Below, piece after piece: positions 37,336 to 45,738 of a DNA stretch of 64,000 nt (its first letter is position 1; each line of letters opens with the position of its first letter). The stretch is from Bacillus albus (GTDB taxonomy: Bacteria; Bacillota; Bacilli; Bacillales; Bacillaceae_G): contig NZ_MAOE01000110.1 of NCBI RefSeq assembly GCF_001884185.1, positions 1-64,000 of the forward strand. Direction: 5' to 3'. Under the pieces are notes generated by a model. The model was given only the letters and a program-made list of their open reading frames with translations. It did no database searches and was not told where the DNA came from. Both the position numbers and the translations under genes were made by a program.

Positions 37336-38088
37336 ATGACAGTAAAGAAGCTTTATTTCATCCCAGCAGGTCGTTGTATGTTAGATCAATCTTCTGTTAA
37401 TAGTACACTCACAGCGGGGAATTTATTGAACTTACCTGTATGGTGTTATCTTTTGGAGACAGAAGAGGGGCCTATTTTAGTAGATACAGGTATGCCAGAA
37501 AGTGCGGTTCATAATGAAAATTTATTTGAAGGGACATTTGCAGAGGGACAGATTTTGCCGAAAATGACTGAAGAAGATAGAATCGTAACTATTTTAAAAC
37601 GTGTAGGATATAAGCCGGAAGACCTTCTATATATTATTAGTTCTCACTTGCATTTTGATCATGCAGGAGGAAATGGTGCTTTTTCGAATACGCCAATCAT
37701 TATACAGCGTGCTGAATATGAGGCGGCACAATATAGGGAGGAATATTTGAAAGAGTGTATACTGCCGAATTTAAACTATAAAATTATTGAAGGTGATTAT
37801 GAAGTGGTACCTGGTGTTCAGTTATTGTATACACCAGGACATTCCCCAGGGCATCAGTCATTACTAATTGAGACGGAAAAATCTGGTCTTGTATTATTAA
37901 CGATTGATGCATCTTATACGAAAGAGAATTTTGAAGGTGAAGTGCCGTTTGCGGGGTTTGATTCGGAACTAGCCTTATCTTCAATTAAACGTTTAAAAGA
38001 AGTTGTGATGAAAGAGAAACCGATTGTTTTCTTTGGACATGATATAGAACAGGAAAAGGGATGTAAAGTGTTCCCGGAATATATATAG
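37336..38088 (+). CDS. aiiA: N-acyl-homoserine lactonase AiiA
   Basis: A 250-residue metallo-beta-lactamase-fold enzyme that opens the lactone ring of acyl-homoserine lactones and so quenches quorum sensing of Gram-negative competitors. Both zinc sites are complete: HLHFDH (His104, His106, Asp108, His109), His169 in TPGHSPGH, Asp191 in TIDASYT (with Tyr194) and His235 in FFGHD. Length and numbering match B. thuringiensis AiiA. RBS AAAGGTGG. The inverted bcr1 copy lies directly upstream. Confidence 0.97.
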   Translation: MTVKKLYFIPAGRCMLDQSSVNSTLTAGNLLNLPVWCYLLETEEGPILVDTGMPESAVHNENLFEGTFAEGQILPKMTEEDRIVTILKRVGYKPEDLLYIISSHLHFDHAGGNGAFSNTPIIIQRAEYEAAQYREEYLKECILPNLNYKIIEGDYEVVPGVQLLYTPGHSPGHQSLLIETEKSGLVLLTIDASYTKENFEGEVPFAGFDSELALSSIKRLKEVVMKEKPIVFFGHDIEQEKGCKVFPEYI

Positions 38089-38091
38089 TGC

Positions 38092-38126
38092 AAAAAGTCA
38101 TGAGCTTATTTGCTCATGACTTTTTC
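38092..38126. terminator. Bidirectional intrinsic terminator
   Basis: AAAAAGTCATGAGC/GCTCATGACTTTTT between aiiA and the convergent gene. Confidence 0.9.
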
Positions 38127-38128
38127 GT

Positions 38129-38641
38129 TTAAATAATTTTTTTGAATAAGTTATAAACTTTTTTAGAACTATCTTCATTTAATTGATAGTACGTAAGGTT
38201 TACATCATCAGGAGTATCTTGCTGAGCAATCATAACTTCGTTACTGTGATGGTCAACTACCCATATGAAATATTTTTTATAAGTTCCATCTTCAAAAGTA
38301 ATCCACATATCACAGTCTATTAAATCTGATCCTTCTTCATCTAATGTTAATTTTCCTTTTTTGGCGGTATCCATACTGTTAATGAAAGTTTTTAATTCAT
38401 CTGTTTTTGTGAGAAAGATATCCTTTTTGGTTTTAATTGACTCGACATGTATATCTTTTATTTCCTGTTTTCCTAAAAAGACAGGGGGCTCATTTGGATC
38501 TCTTTGAGTGGAAATGATAGTAGCTTTCTTCTTTGGTTTATTTGCTGTATAGAAATCTTGAATAGATTTTCCAGAGTTGAAAAACCATACGATTCCAAAA
38601 ATAATCAATGCGCTACCGAGCAGTAAAATGATTTTCTTAAT
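38129..38641 (-). CDS. Membrane-anchored protein of unknown function, probable ATT start
   Basis: The reading frame continues upstream of the first TTG (38608) to an ATT at 38639-38641 that lies 8 nt after AGAGGAG. Starting there gives 170 residues beginning KKIILLLGSALIIFGIVWFF, a normal membrane anchor, whereas the TTG start would cut that helix in half and has no RBS. ATT is a rare initiator, or the gene's ATG has mutated. The outer domain (about 30-170) is hydrophilic with DLIDCDMWITFEDGTYKKYFIW; no known family. Confidence 0.65.
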   Translation of the reverse strand: MKKIILLLGSALIIFGIVWFFNSGKSIQDFYTANKPKKKATIISTQRDPNEPPVFLGKQEIKDIHVESIKTKKDIFLTKTDELKTFINSMDTAKKGKLTLDEEGSDLIDCDMWITFEDGTYKKYFIWVVDHHSNEVMIAQQDTPDDVNLTYYQLNEDSSKKVYNLFKKII

Positions 38642-38712
38642 AGAATATTCTCCTCTCTATTACTTCGTATGAAGAGCTTTTCTATTAATATATGATAGGG
38701 AGGCGCAAAGTA

Positions 38713-39177
38713 TTATAGTTGAACTTGGTTATGCTTCACAGTTTTTACAGGGCGATCTACGAGTAAATTGTAAGTGAGACCAATTAGTACGAAAATGCCA
38801 CCGATAACTTTGCCCATTGAGAGTTCATGCGACAAAATGAAATCAATGATAGTCCCCGCAAATAATTGTCCGATAAAGATGAGTAATGTTAAATAAAATG
38901 CTGATATTTTAGGAGTGATATAATTCGATAGCGAAATGACGATAACGCCTACTAATCCGCCTAAGTACACGGCGATAGGAATAGATTGTAACGTCTGCAT
39001 TGGAATATACAATGAATCTGAACTGAAAATTAAAAATAACATAGAGAAAAATAATCCAGTAATATAATTAAAAAACGTGCCTTCCCAATTTCCAATTTTC
39101 GCTGCTAAATTCGCGTTTATAATTCTAGCAACAACGATAGAAACACCAGCTAAAATAGCGATCGTAATATATAACAT
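38713..39177 (-). CDS. DMT-type transporter half (DUF606/YdcZ), second gene
   Basis: 154 residues with about five membrane helices, of the YdcZ/DUF606 branch of the drug/metabolite transporter superfamily, in which two short paralogues encoded together form the functional unit. The family-type motif NWEGTFFNYITGLFFS is near residue 32. It starts 14 bp after the other half. Substrate unknown. Confidence 0.82.
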   Translation of the reverse strand: MLYITIAILAGVSIVVARIINANLAAKIGNWEGTFFNYITGLFFSMLFLIFSSDSLYIPMQTLQSIPIAVYLGGLVGVIVISLSNYITPKISAFYLTLLIFIGQLFAGTIIDFILSHELSMGKVIGGIFVLIGLTYNLLVDRPVKTVKHNQVQL

Positions 39178-39191
39178 TTTCTAGCCCCCCA

Positions 39192-39614
39192 TTAATAAAT
39201 TGTCATGATTATAATTCCGGAAGAGATGAAACATAATCCAATTAGTTTTTTCTTTTCAAACTTTGCAACTTTCATTCCTAATAAGCCGAAATGATCAATA
39301 ACGATGGAAGCGATAGATTGACCGAGTAAACTTAATGCAATCGTAATAGAAGCACCAAGGACGGAGAAACTTATATTATTAAAAAGAACAGTGAATACTC
39401 CAATCGCTCCAGCACTATATAGAAAAAGTGGAATGCTTTTATCAAAATGAATTTTATTTTTGTTTATGATTAAAATGAAGATAACTGCAATTAAACCGAC
39501 AAGGTGAATGACAACGCTCGCTGTGTACTTGCCAATTAACTCAGATAAAATCCCATTCAATGGCAGCATAACGGCGATGAGCACACCAATAAAGACAGAA
39601 AGAAAGTTATACAA
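39192..39614 (-). CDS. DMT-type transporter half (DUF606/YdcZ), first gene
   Basis: 140 residues with about five membrane helices, paralogous to the next gene (LNGILSELIGKYTASVVIHLVGL is the equivalent motif). The start is taken as TTG at 39614 with AAAGGGGA 6 nt upstream; the ATG eight codons earlier would overlap that RBS. Divergent from a Crp/Fnr regulator with a perfect 22-bp palindrome between them, so regulated by it in all likelihood. Confidence 0.8.
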   Translation of the reverse strand: MYNFLSVFIGVLIAVMLPLNGILSELIGKYTASVVIHLVGLIAVIFILIINKNKIHFDKSIPLFLYSAGAIGVFTVLFNNISFSVLGASITIALSLLGQSIASIVIDHFGLLGMKVAKFEKKKLIGLCFISSGIIIMTIY

Positions 39615-39673
39615 TGTAATATCCCCTTTAATTTTCATATTTGTAATGACTGTATCATGCTGAAATTGTGTAT

Positions 39674-39695
39674 TACTATGACATATGTCATAGTA
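39674..39695. promoter_or_regulatory. 22-bp perfect palindrome, likely Crp/Fnr-type operator
   Basis: Half-site TACTATGACAT followed directly by its complement. It is in the 133-bp spacer between the DMT pair and the Crp/Fnr-like gene, centred about 70 bp from each start. The TGACA-type half-site differs from the TGTGA of Fnr and Crp. Confidence 0.65.
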
Positions 39696-39747
39696 GAAGA
39701 AGAAAATTTTGATTACAATGGGGATGAGTTGTAAAGGCGGGGGAACT

Positions 39748-40440
39748 ATGAAGAAAGTATGTAATTCTATTAAAATAGCAGAGTATATGAAACAAAATAA
39801 TATTGATTCCTTTTTTAGTAATAATATGAAACCGTATATGGAACTGATATTTTTTAAAAAGAATGAGTTTATTTGTAGAGAAAATGAAGAGATAGATTAT
39901 TTATATTTTTTCGTTGAAGGAAAAGCGAAAGCGTTTAATACATTAAGTAACGGGAAATCTGTATTATTATGCTTTTATGATAGTTTGCAGTTGTTAGGGG
40001 ATGTGGAGTTAATTCATTCTCAAAAGACTGCTTCAAACGTACAAGTAATGGCAGATTCATATTGTGTTGGTTTGCCTTTAGGAAAAGTGAGAAATCAACT
40101 ATTTCATGATGCGAAATTTTTACGATGTATTTGCGGATCGTTAGCACATAAATTAAACCGACTTTCAAAAAATAGTACTATTAATTTACTATATCCACTT
40201 GAAAATAGACTTGCGAGTTACATGTTAGCAGCGGGAGAACGAGCGGTGCAGCACGGGAATCGAATTGTATTTAGTGGAAATTTAACGGAAACAGCTGAAT
40301 TGTTAGGAACGAGTTATCGGCATCTATTACGTACATTAAATATTTTTTGTGATAAAGACATTATAAAGAAAAACAATGGTTGCTTTGAAGTTGTAAACTT
40401 GGATGTTTTGAGGGAATTGGCGGCAGATGTTTATAAATAG
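39748..40440 (+). CDS. Crp/Fnr-family transcriptional regulator
   Basis: 230 residues: cyclic-nucleotide-binding-type beta barrel (about 25-140), then a C-terminal HTH with ETAELLGTSYRHLLRTLNIF near 183-203. It lacks the N-terminal Cys cluster of Fnr and the phosphate cassette for cAMP, so its signal is unknown; the YeiL-like branch is the closest fit I can suggest. The ATG at 39748 follows GGCGGGGG. It probably controls the divergent DMT pair and itself. Confidence 0.85.
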   Translation: MKKVCNSIKIAEYMKQNNIDSFFSNNMKPYMELIFFKKNEFICRENEEIDYLYFFVEGKAKAFNTLSNGKSVLLCFYDSLQLLGDVELIHSQKTASNVQVMADSYCVGLPLGKVRNQLFHDAKFLRCICGSLAHKLNRLSKNSTINLLYPLENRLASYMLAAGERAVQHGNRIVFSGNLTETAELLGTSYRHLLRTLNIFCDKDIIKKNNGCFEVVNLDVLRELAADVYK

Positions 40441-40453
40441 GAGAGGATTATAC

Positions 40454-40804
40454 ATGATTACACCTATATTTAGAATTTTTGATGTTGAAAAAGCGAAGCA
40501 ATTTTATTTGGATTTTTTAGGATTTAAAATGGATTGGGAACATAAGTATGAGAAACATATGCCATTATATATGCAAATTTCGTTACATGATGCTGTAATA
40601 CATTTATCAGAACATCATGGAGATGCTTCGCCAGGTGGTGCGATTCGCATCAAAATATAGAATGTAGATGATTATCATTCTATATTATTGAATAACGAAT
40701 ATGCTTATTCAAAGCCAAATATAGAAAAAACACCTTGGGATATAATTGAATTAACTGTGAATGATCCGTTTTCAAATAGAATCGTATTTTATGAGGAGAG
40801 ATAG
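40454..40804 (+). pseudogene. VOC/glyoxalase-superfamily gene with in-frame amber stop
   Basis: It reads ITPIFRIFDVEKAKQFYLDFLGF, a classic VOC start, up to a TAG at 40658-40660; the same frame then continues without a break for 48 more codons (NVDDYHSILL ... IIELTVNDPFSNRIVFYEE) to TAG at 40804. Together these make the expected 116-residue glyoxalase/bleomycin-resistance-like protein. So a single nonsense change splits it. Good RBS (AGGAGAGG), 13 bp after the regulator gene. Alternatives: readthrough or a sequencing error. Confidence 0.85.
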
Positions 40805-40929
40805 TAGAGCCGGAAGGGATTACTATATAAATTTTTTATAGATAGTGCAGTGTAATTACATATTAAATAAATGTAATGAAGAGTAGTTCATAAAGTAGCA
40901 AACTACTCTTTTTCTTTTTGTTAAACAAA

Positions 40930-40998
40930 TTGAATTATTGAAAAATAAAATGTATCATAAAACATATGAACGAATGAGCATATATTCATATGTTTTAT
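40930..40998 (+). promoter_or_regulatory. Promoter and 42-bp inverted-repeat operator
   Basis: -35 TTGAAT (40930-40935), 17 bp, -10 TATCAT (40953-40958). Overlapping its end is ATAAAACATATGAA (40957-40970), a 14-nt gap, and the exact complement (40985-40998). The ATATGAAC/TTCATAT halves recall ArsR/CadC-type operators. Binding would block transcription of the flavoprotein gene. Confidence 0.6.
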
Positions 40999-41012
40999 GA
41001 AGGAGGAAAAAG

Positions 41013-42056
41013 ATGTTAGATGTAATTATTATTGGAGCGGGTCAAGCTGGATTAACAATGGGATATTACTTGAAGCAAGAAGGATATAATTTTTTATTAC
41101 TTGAGGCAGGAAACCGAATTGGGGATTCATGGAGAAACAGATATGATTCTTTACAGCTCTTTACACCGAGAGAATATAGTAGTTTACCCGGGATGATATT
41201 AAAAGGGGAAAGGAATGAATTTCCACATAAAGATGAAATTGCAACGTATTTAGAAGAATATGCAAGACATTTTCAATTACCAATCCAATTGCAAACGGAA
41301 GTTTTAAAAATAAGGAAAGAAAAAGAAATATTTGAATTGCACACTCCTACAGAAATTTTACAATCGAAAAAAGTTATTATCGCATCGGGTGGGTTTCATC
41401 AACCATTTATCCCTTCAGTTTCAGAAAATCTTTCATCACATGTTTTTCAAATACATTCATCACAATATAAATCACCATCACAAATTCCACAGGGGAAAGT
41501 ACTGGTAGTAGGTGGCGGGAATTCAGGAATGCAAATAGCAGTAGAACTTGCAAAAACTCATGAAGTTATGATGTCTATCAGTCATCCTTTAACGTTTTTA
41601 CCGTTACATTTTTTTAGAAAAAGTATTTTTAATTGGTTAGAAAAATTGGGTTTATTGTATGCTGAAGTTAGTACCAAGAGGGGGAAATGGTTTCAGAAGA
41701 GAAAAGATCCTATTTTTGGATTTGAAGGTAAGGAACTCATTCGTAATGGAGCAATACAACTACAAGAAAAAGTAGTAAGTGCATCAGAAAATAACATTAT
41801 GTTTCAGAACGGTGAAACATATAGTGCAGAAAGTATTATATGGTCAACAGGTTTTATTCAGAATTATAACTGGATTGAAATTGAAAAGGCAGTGAATGAG
41901 AATGGATTTCCCAATCATGTAAAGGGGATAAGTCCAGTAGGAGGATTGTATTATATCGGTTTACCGTGGCAGTCTCAAAGAGGTTCTGCACTTATTTGTG
42001 GTGTAGGAAAGGATGCGGCGTATTTACTTTCTGAAATCAAAAAAATAGATCAGTAG
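41013..42056 (+). CDS. Flavin-containing monooxygenase-like oxidoreductase (CzcO-like)
   Basis: 347 residues. The FAD-binding GAGQAGL (near 9-15) is followed by LLLEAGNRIGDSWRNRYDSLQLFTP, and the NADPH-binding VVGGGNSGMQIAVELA is near 168. This is the layout of CzcO/YdcN-like NAD(P)-binding flavoproteins. The substrate is unknown. No metal-efflux gene is adjacent. RBS GAAGGAGG. It is controlled by a long inverted repeat directly upstream, but no regulator gene is next to it. Confidence 0.87.
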   Translation: MLDVIIIGAGQAGLTMGYYLKQEGYNFLLLEAGNRIGDSWRNRYDSLQLFTPREYSSLPGMILKGERNEFPHKDEIATYLEEYARHFQLPIQLQTEVLKIRKEKEIFELHTPTEILQSKKVIIASGGFHQPFIPSVSENLSSHVFQIHSSQYKSPSQIPQGKVLVVGGGNSGMQIAVELAKTHEVMMSISHPLTFLPLHFFRKSIFNWLEKLGLLYAEVSTKRGKWFQKRKDPIFGFEGKELIRNGAIQLQEKVVSASENNIMFQNGETYSAESIIWSTGFIQNYNWIEIEKAVNENGFPNHVKGISPVGGLYYIGLPWQSQRGSALICGVGKDAAYLLSEIKKIDQ

Positions 42057-42322
42057 CAGCGACTACTGATCATCCATATGTACATGAATTAGGAGAGGTC
42101 AAACATTTATTGACTTTATTATAATTGATTTTCATAAGAATAAAAACTGAAAATTCTAATTTTGTGTTGAGAAAGTTTTTTCTATCGAAATATATAAAAG
42201 AATAGGGGGTTTTTAGGAAAAAGAAATATGATATTTATATTTTAATAAATTGTGATATAGTTTATAAAGAACAGATTACATAAAATGTTATTTTATTACA
42301 TATAAAGTAAGGGGGGATGGTT

Positions 42323-42571
42323 GTGAAGTTTGATGATCAACGCCTACTAGGAGTACGATTAGGTTCTGTACTAGTAACAGAGGAGAATCAATATTTAGTA
42401 ATTAAGAAAAAAGATCATTATGCATTATTAAATATACATAATTTAGAATGCACACATGTTGAAGTGCAGCTAGAACATGTTGAAGAAATGTTGCAGGAAG
42501 ATTTCCAAGAAAGTATAACGGAGATTATCGCACCAGAACATATAAAAATTGTTGCGAAAAATGTTATATAA
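42323..42571 (+). CDS. Hypothetical small acidic protein
   Basis: 82 residues from GTG at 42323 (AAGGGGGG 8 nt upstream; an ATG two codons earlier is the alternative). No signal or membrane segment. The sequence suggests a small beta domain (LGVRLGSVLVTEENQYLVIKKKDHYALLNI) and an acidic helix (VEEMLQEDFQES). No family recognised. It has its own terminator. Confidence 0.65.
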   Translation: MKFDDQRLLGVRLGSVLVTEENQYLVIKKKDHYALLNIHNLECTHVEVQLEHVEEMLQEDFQESITEIIAPEHIKIVAKNVI

Positions 42572-42606
42572 AGAAAGGAGCTGGAAGGAACAGCTTCTTT
42601 CTTTTC
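42571..42606. terminator. Intrinsic terminator
   Basis: AAGAAAGGAGCTG pairs imperfectly with CAGCTTCTTTCTT, between convergent genes. Confidence 0.75.
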
Positions 42607-42607
42607 A

Positions 42608-43645
42608 TTATAAGGATAACATTTTTAAGACGTCACCAATAATCCCTTCCATTTGATGAACACCTAAGTCAGTGTTCGTCATAATAACAGCACCATTACC
42701 CCGGTATGGATAACAAACCATCATACATTGAAATCCAACGCCCCATCCAAGTGAATATATTTGTAAGTCTTCATTAGAATTATCTAGAAAAACCCCTAAT
42801 CCAGTCCATTTTGAGCAACCTTGAGGTGAAATCATATCTTGTACTGTTTTTTGAGAAAGTTTTAGTTTGCCCTTTCCTTGTAAGGAATGAATGATTTCAA
42901 TTACTAAAGTTGATAAGTCTGTTGGTGTTGTCCAAATACCTGAAGAAGCTGCGAAGGGATAAAATGGATACTTTTCATTTGTAACGGTGCCATTTTTATT
43001 ATGCCCGCAAGCAAAGCTCTCCATTTTATTTATATCTTCAGAAGAGAATACTGTACTATTCTTTAGCTGGAGTGGCTGAATGATATATTCTTCAAGTAAA
43101 AGATTGAATGGTTTTCCAGTTATATCTTCAAGTAGTAGTTCAATAATACAAAAGTTTGCATCGGAGTAGTGAAATTCGTTTTCTGGTTTATAAGTTATTT
43201 CTATCGGTACTGGGCAATAGGATGTTTTACCGGCAAGGAGTTCAGACATGTTTGGTCGCCCTTGTGCAAATGTATAATGTCCAAAACTATTAGGAGGATC
43301 AATAATTCCAGATTGGTGACTTAATAAATTTCGCAGGGTGACTTTTTTCTGTGAGGTAAATAGATTGGTAGGTATGTTCCAAGATGTGAGTCTATCATTT
43401 ATGTCTTCATCTAAATGTATGATTTCTTGATCTGATAACGTTAGTACGAGCATTGTAGTGATGAATTTACTAATTGAACAAGAGTTGAATATAGAATTCG
43501 TAGTGACAGTTCTAGTTGTTCCAGATTCAAGCGTTCCAAAGGCAATCGTTTCGTCTAGTTTGGCATCACGCATAATAGCAAGGCTTAAACCTGCAACGGA
43601 ATATTGATTCATTTTCTCGTATATATTGTTACTTTTTAAGTTCAT
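42608..43645 (-). CDS. Serine hydrolase, beta-lactamase/penicillin-binding-protein fold
   Basis: 345 residues of the class C beta-lactamase/esterase family. SISK (near residue 59) is the SxxK nucleophile motif and YSDANF (near 166) the YxN motif. There is no signal peptide, so it is probably a cytosolic peptidase or esterase rather than a drug-hydrolysing beta-lactamase. The start at 43645 is set by AAAGGAG; a longer reading adds a pseudo-hydrophobic stretch without an RBS. Confidence 0.85.
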   Translation of the reverse strand: MNLKSNNIYEKMNQYSVAGLSLAIMRDAKLDETIAFGTLESGTTRTVTTNSIFNSCSISKFITTMLVLTLSDQEIIHLDEDINDRLTSWNIPTNLFTSQKKVTLRNLLSHQSGIIDPPNSFGHYTFAQGRPNMSELLAGKTSYCPVPIEITYKPENEFHYSDANFCIIELLLEDITGKPFNLLLEEYIIQPLQLKNSTVFSSEDINKMESFACGHNKNGTVTNEKYPFYPFAASSGIWTTPTDLSTLVIEIIHSLQGKGKLKLSQKTVQDMISPQGCSKWTGLGVFLDNSNEDLQIYSLGWGVGFQCMMVCYPYRGNGAVIMTNTDLGVHQMEGIIGDVLKMLSL

Positions 43646-43711
43646 AGTGACTCCTTTCTTAAAAAGACAGAATGTTAGTTCTATTATACAGTAGTAAATA
43701 GAGAGAAAAAG

Positions 43712-43745
43712 AAAAAACTTCATCGTTTATCGATGAAGTTTTTTT
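43712..43745 (-). terminator. Intrinsic terminator
   Basis: AAAAAACTTCATCG/CGATGAAGTTTTTT after the small membrane protein on the minus strand. Confidence 0.85.
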
Positions 43746-43747
43746 AG

Positions 43748-43942
43748 TTAATTCGAAGTGAATGTTTTAAAAAATTTATCTCGGTACATGTACATAAGCC
43801 ATGAAGTTGTTAGTAAGGAAATAATCATTTGTTTATTTTTAATTGGCGCATTGAAAACAAGCCAGCCAACGATATCAAATAATAAATGTAGTGCAATTGA
43901 AAGAACTACAAATTGTAGTAACGTCTTAAAAAATCTTTTCAT
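43748..43942 (-). CDS. Small membrane protein, 64 residues
   Basis: A basic start (MKRFFKTLLQ), a membrane helix at about 8-30, a second less hydrophobic one at about 38-52, and a basic end. RBS AGGGGA. Nothing identifies a function. Followed by its own terminator. Confidence 0.6.
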   Translation of the reverse strand: MKRFFKTLLQFVVLSIALHLLFDIVGWLVFNAPIKNKQMIISLLTTSWLMYMYRDKFFKTFTSN

Positions 43943-44074
43943 AATGTGTCCCCTAAAATAAAAGGTTTTATTAACAGTGTTGTATATTACTATTATACAT
44001 TAAATGTGCTTCGTGGTAAAATTTACATAAGTTAGTGGGATAAAACAAATGAAAGCTAATAAGGAGGGATAGTC

Positions 44075-44356
44075 ATGGAATTTTGGATGATCATACCGAT
44101 AGCGGTCTTTGGGTTTATTTATATCATTGAAAAATTAAATAGAATCGAAAAGAAAACGGATGCACGTTTAAAGAGGATGGAAGATAGATTACAGCTAATT
44201 TCGAAAGAAATGGGAATTGTAGATAGAGAACCTGAAATTAATAAAGAGTTGTGTCAGCTTATGGAAGAAGGAAAAACAGTTACAGCAGTTAAGAGAGTAA
44301 GAGAGGCTTTTGGTTTTTCCTTATTAGAAGCGAAGCAATATGTTGATAAATTATAA
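44075..44356 (+). CDS. Membrane-anchored protein with ribosomal L7/L12 C-terminal-like domain
   Basis: 93 residues: one membrane helix (3-19), a coiled-coil linker (20-50, EKLNRIEKKTDARLKRMEDRL), and a C-terminal domain (about 54-93) with TAVKRVREAFGFSLLEAKQYVDKL, which matches the factor-binding fold of ribosomal protein L7/L12. Such proteins are common in Firmicutes but of unknown role. RBS AAGGAGGG. Confidence 0.8.
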   Translation: MEFWMIIPIAVFGFIYIIEKLNRIEKKTDARLKRMEDRLQLISKEMGIVDREPEINKELCQLMEEGKTVTAVKRVREAFGFSLLEAKQYVDKL

Positions 44357-44386
44357 AAAAGATCATCCATTTGGGTGATCTTTTTT
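44355..44386. terminator. Bidirectional intrinsic terminator
   Basis: AAAAAAGATCATCC/GGGTGATCTTTTTT between convergent genes; it touches the next gene's stop codon. Confidence 0.85.
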
Positions 44387-44676
44387 CAATGCACCATGCG
44401 TGTATTTACATAAGCAGAGATTATAACGTGGCCAATTATAATGATAGGAAATAAGATTTTGACATTAGGAGTAGTGAAGACACTACCAATTGTGGCGATA
44501 ATACCAGCAGTTAAATTATAAAGACCAACTATTTTTGATAACTTAACTTTATCTGGCACACGGCGTTCATTGAATCCTGATAAGAGCCAAGTGTATTGTT
44601 TAACTCCGATGAAATAGGCTAGTGCAAATGAAATAATTGCTAGTATGAATAATGATGGGGAAGCAAAGAGAGTCAT
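44386..44676 (-). CDS. DUF3784-type membrane protein
   Basis: 96 residues with three membrane segments and the YTWLLSGFNERRVPDKVK block after the first helix, typical of the DUF3784 family (unknown function). The start at 44676 is fixed by GGAGG 8-9 nt upstream; an ATG three codons earlier lies inside that spacing. Confidence 0.75.
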   Translation of the reverse strand: MTLFASPSLFILAIISFALAYFIGVKQYTWLLSGFNERRVPDKVKLSKIVGLYNLTAGIIATIGSVFTTPNVKILFPIIIIGHVIISAYVNTRMVH

Positions 44677-44871
44677 TGAAAACACCTCCGTTAAAGGGTT
44701 ATAAATAAATTATAGTATGAATGTTATAATTTAACAAAATTAAAGCGTACAAAATTTGTGCGCTTTTTATTAATGGTATGAAAAATATGCAAGAAAAGAT
44801 GGAACAAACATTTGAGATGAATTGTCTATTATAGGTAATAACTATTTCGTTTGAAAGAAAGGGTGGAGAAA

Positions 44872-45642
44872 ATGAAAAATACATTATTAAAATTAGGGGT
44901 ATGTGTTAGTTTACTAGGAACAATTCAACTTGTTAGTACAGTTTCTTCTGTGAAAGCGGAACAAAAGCTAGAGCAAAAAGTAGTAAAAAACGAGACAGGA
45001 ACTATTTCAATTTCTCAGTTAAACAAAAATGTGTGGGTTCATACGGAGTTAGGTTATTTTAACGGAGAAGCAGTTCCTTCGAACGGTCTAGTTCTTAATA
45101 CTTCTAAAGGGGTAGTACTTGTTGATTCTTCTTGGGATGATAAACTAACGAAGGAATTAATAGAGATGGTAGAAAAGAAATTTAAGAAGCGCGTAACGGA
45201 TGTCATTATTACACATGCACACGCTGATCGAATTGGCGGAATAAAAACGTTGATAGAAAGAGGCATTAAAGCGCATAGTACGGCATTAACTGCAGAACTA
45301 GCAAAGAAAAATGGATATGAGGAACCACTTGGAGACTTACAAACCATTACGAAATTAAAGTTTGGAAATATGAAAGTAGAAACGTTCTATCCAGGGAAAG
45401 GACATACAGAAGATAATATTGTCGTATGGTTACCGCAATATAAAATTTTAGCTGGAGGCTGTTTAGTGAAATCTGTGTCCGCGAAAGATTTAGGAAACGT
45501 TGCTGATGCTTATGTAAATGAATGGTCTACATCGATTGAGAATGTGCTGACGCGATATAGAAATATAAATGCAGTAGTGCCTGGTCATGGGGAAGTAGGG
45601 GACAGAGGATTACTTTTACATACATTGGATTTGTTGAAATAA
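44872..45642 (+). CDS. blm: Subclass B1 metallo-beta-lactamase (BcII)
   Basis: Secreted di-zinc enzyme that hydrolyses penicillins, cephalosporins and carbapenems. 257 residues with a signal peptide of about 30 (cut after VKA). Zinc 1: His116, His118 ([10 protein letters not shown]) and His196 (KGHTEDN); zinc 2: Asp120, Cys221 (AGGCLVKS) and His263 (PGHGEVG), in standard numbering. Length and sequence match B. cereus beta-lactamase II. Starts at 44872 after GGGTGGAGA. No BlaI/BlaR regulator nearby. Confidence 0.96.
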   Translation: MKNTLLKLGVCVSLLGTIQLVSTVSSVKAEQKLEQKVVKNETGTISISQLNKNVWVHTELGYFNGEAVPSNGLVLNTSKGVVLVDSSWDDKLTKELIEMVEKKFKKRVTDVIITHAHADRIGGIKTLIERGIKAHSTALTAELAKKNGYEEPLGDLQTITKLKFGNMKVETFYPGKGHTEDNIVVWLPQYKILAGGCLVKSVSAKDLGNVADAYVNEWSTSIENVLTRYRNINAVVPGHGEVGDRGLLLHTLDLLK

Positions 45643-45658
45643 GAAACTGTTGGAATAT

Positions 45659-45692
45659 AAAAGCGAGGAGAAACAATTTTCTCCTCGCTTTC
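45659..45692 (+). terminator. Intrinsic terminator
   Basis: AAAGCGAGGAGAAA/TTTCTCCTCGCTTT after the beta-lactamase gene. Confidence 0.9.
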
Positions 45693-45738
45693 TTCTAACT
45701 ATATTTAAATGCGAAGCTATCAATTATGCCTGCATACG

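Noticed and set aside
37336-45642. aiiA and blm as a linked resistance or competition island
   Set aside because: They are unrelated single genes of the core B. cereus-group chromosome, 7 kb apart, with no mobile element beyond the small repeat and similar base composition to the surroundings.
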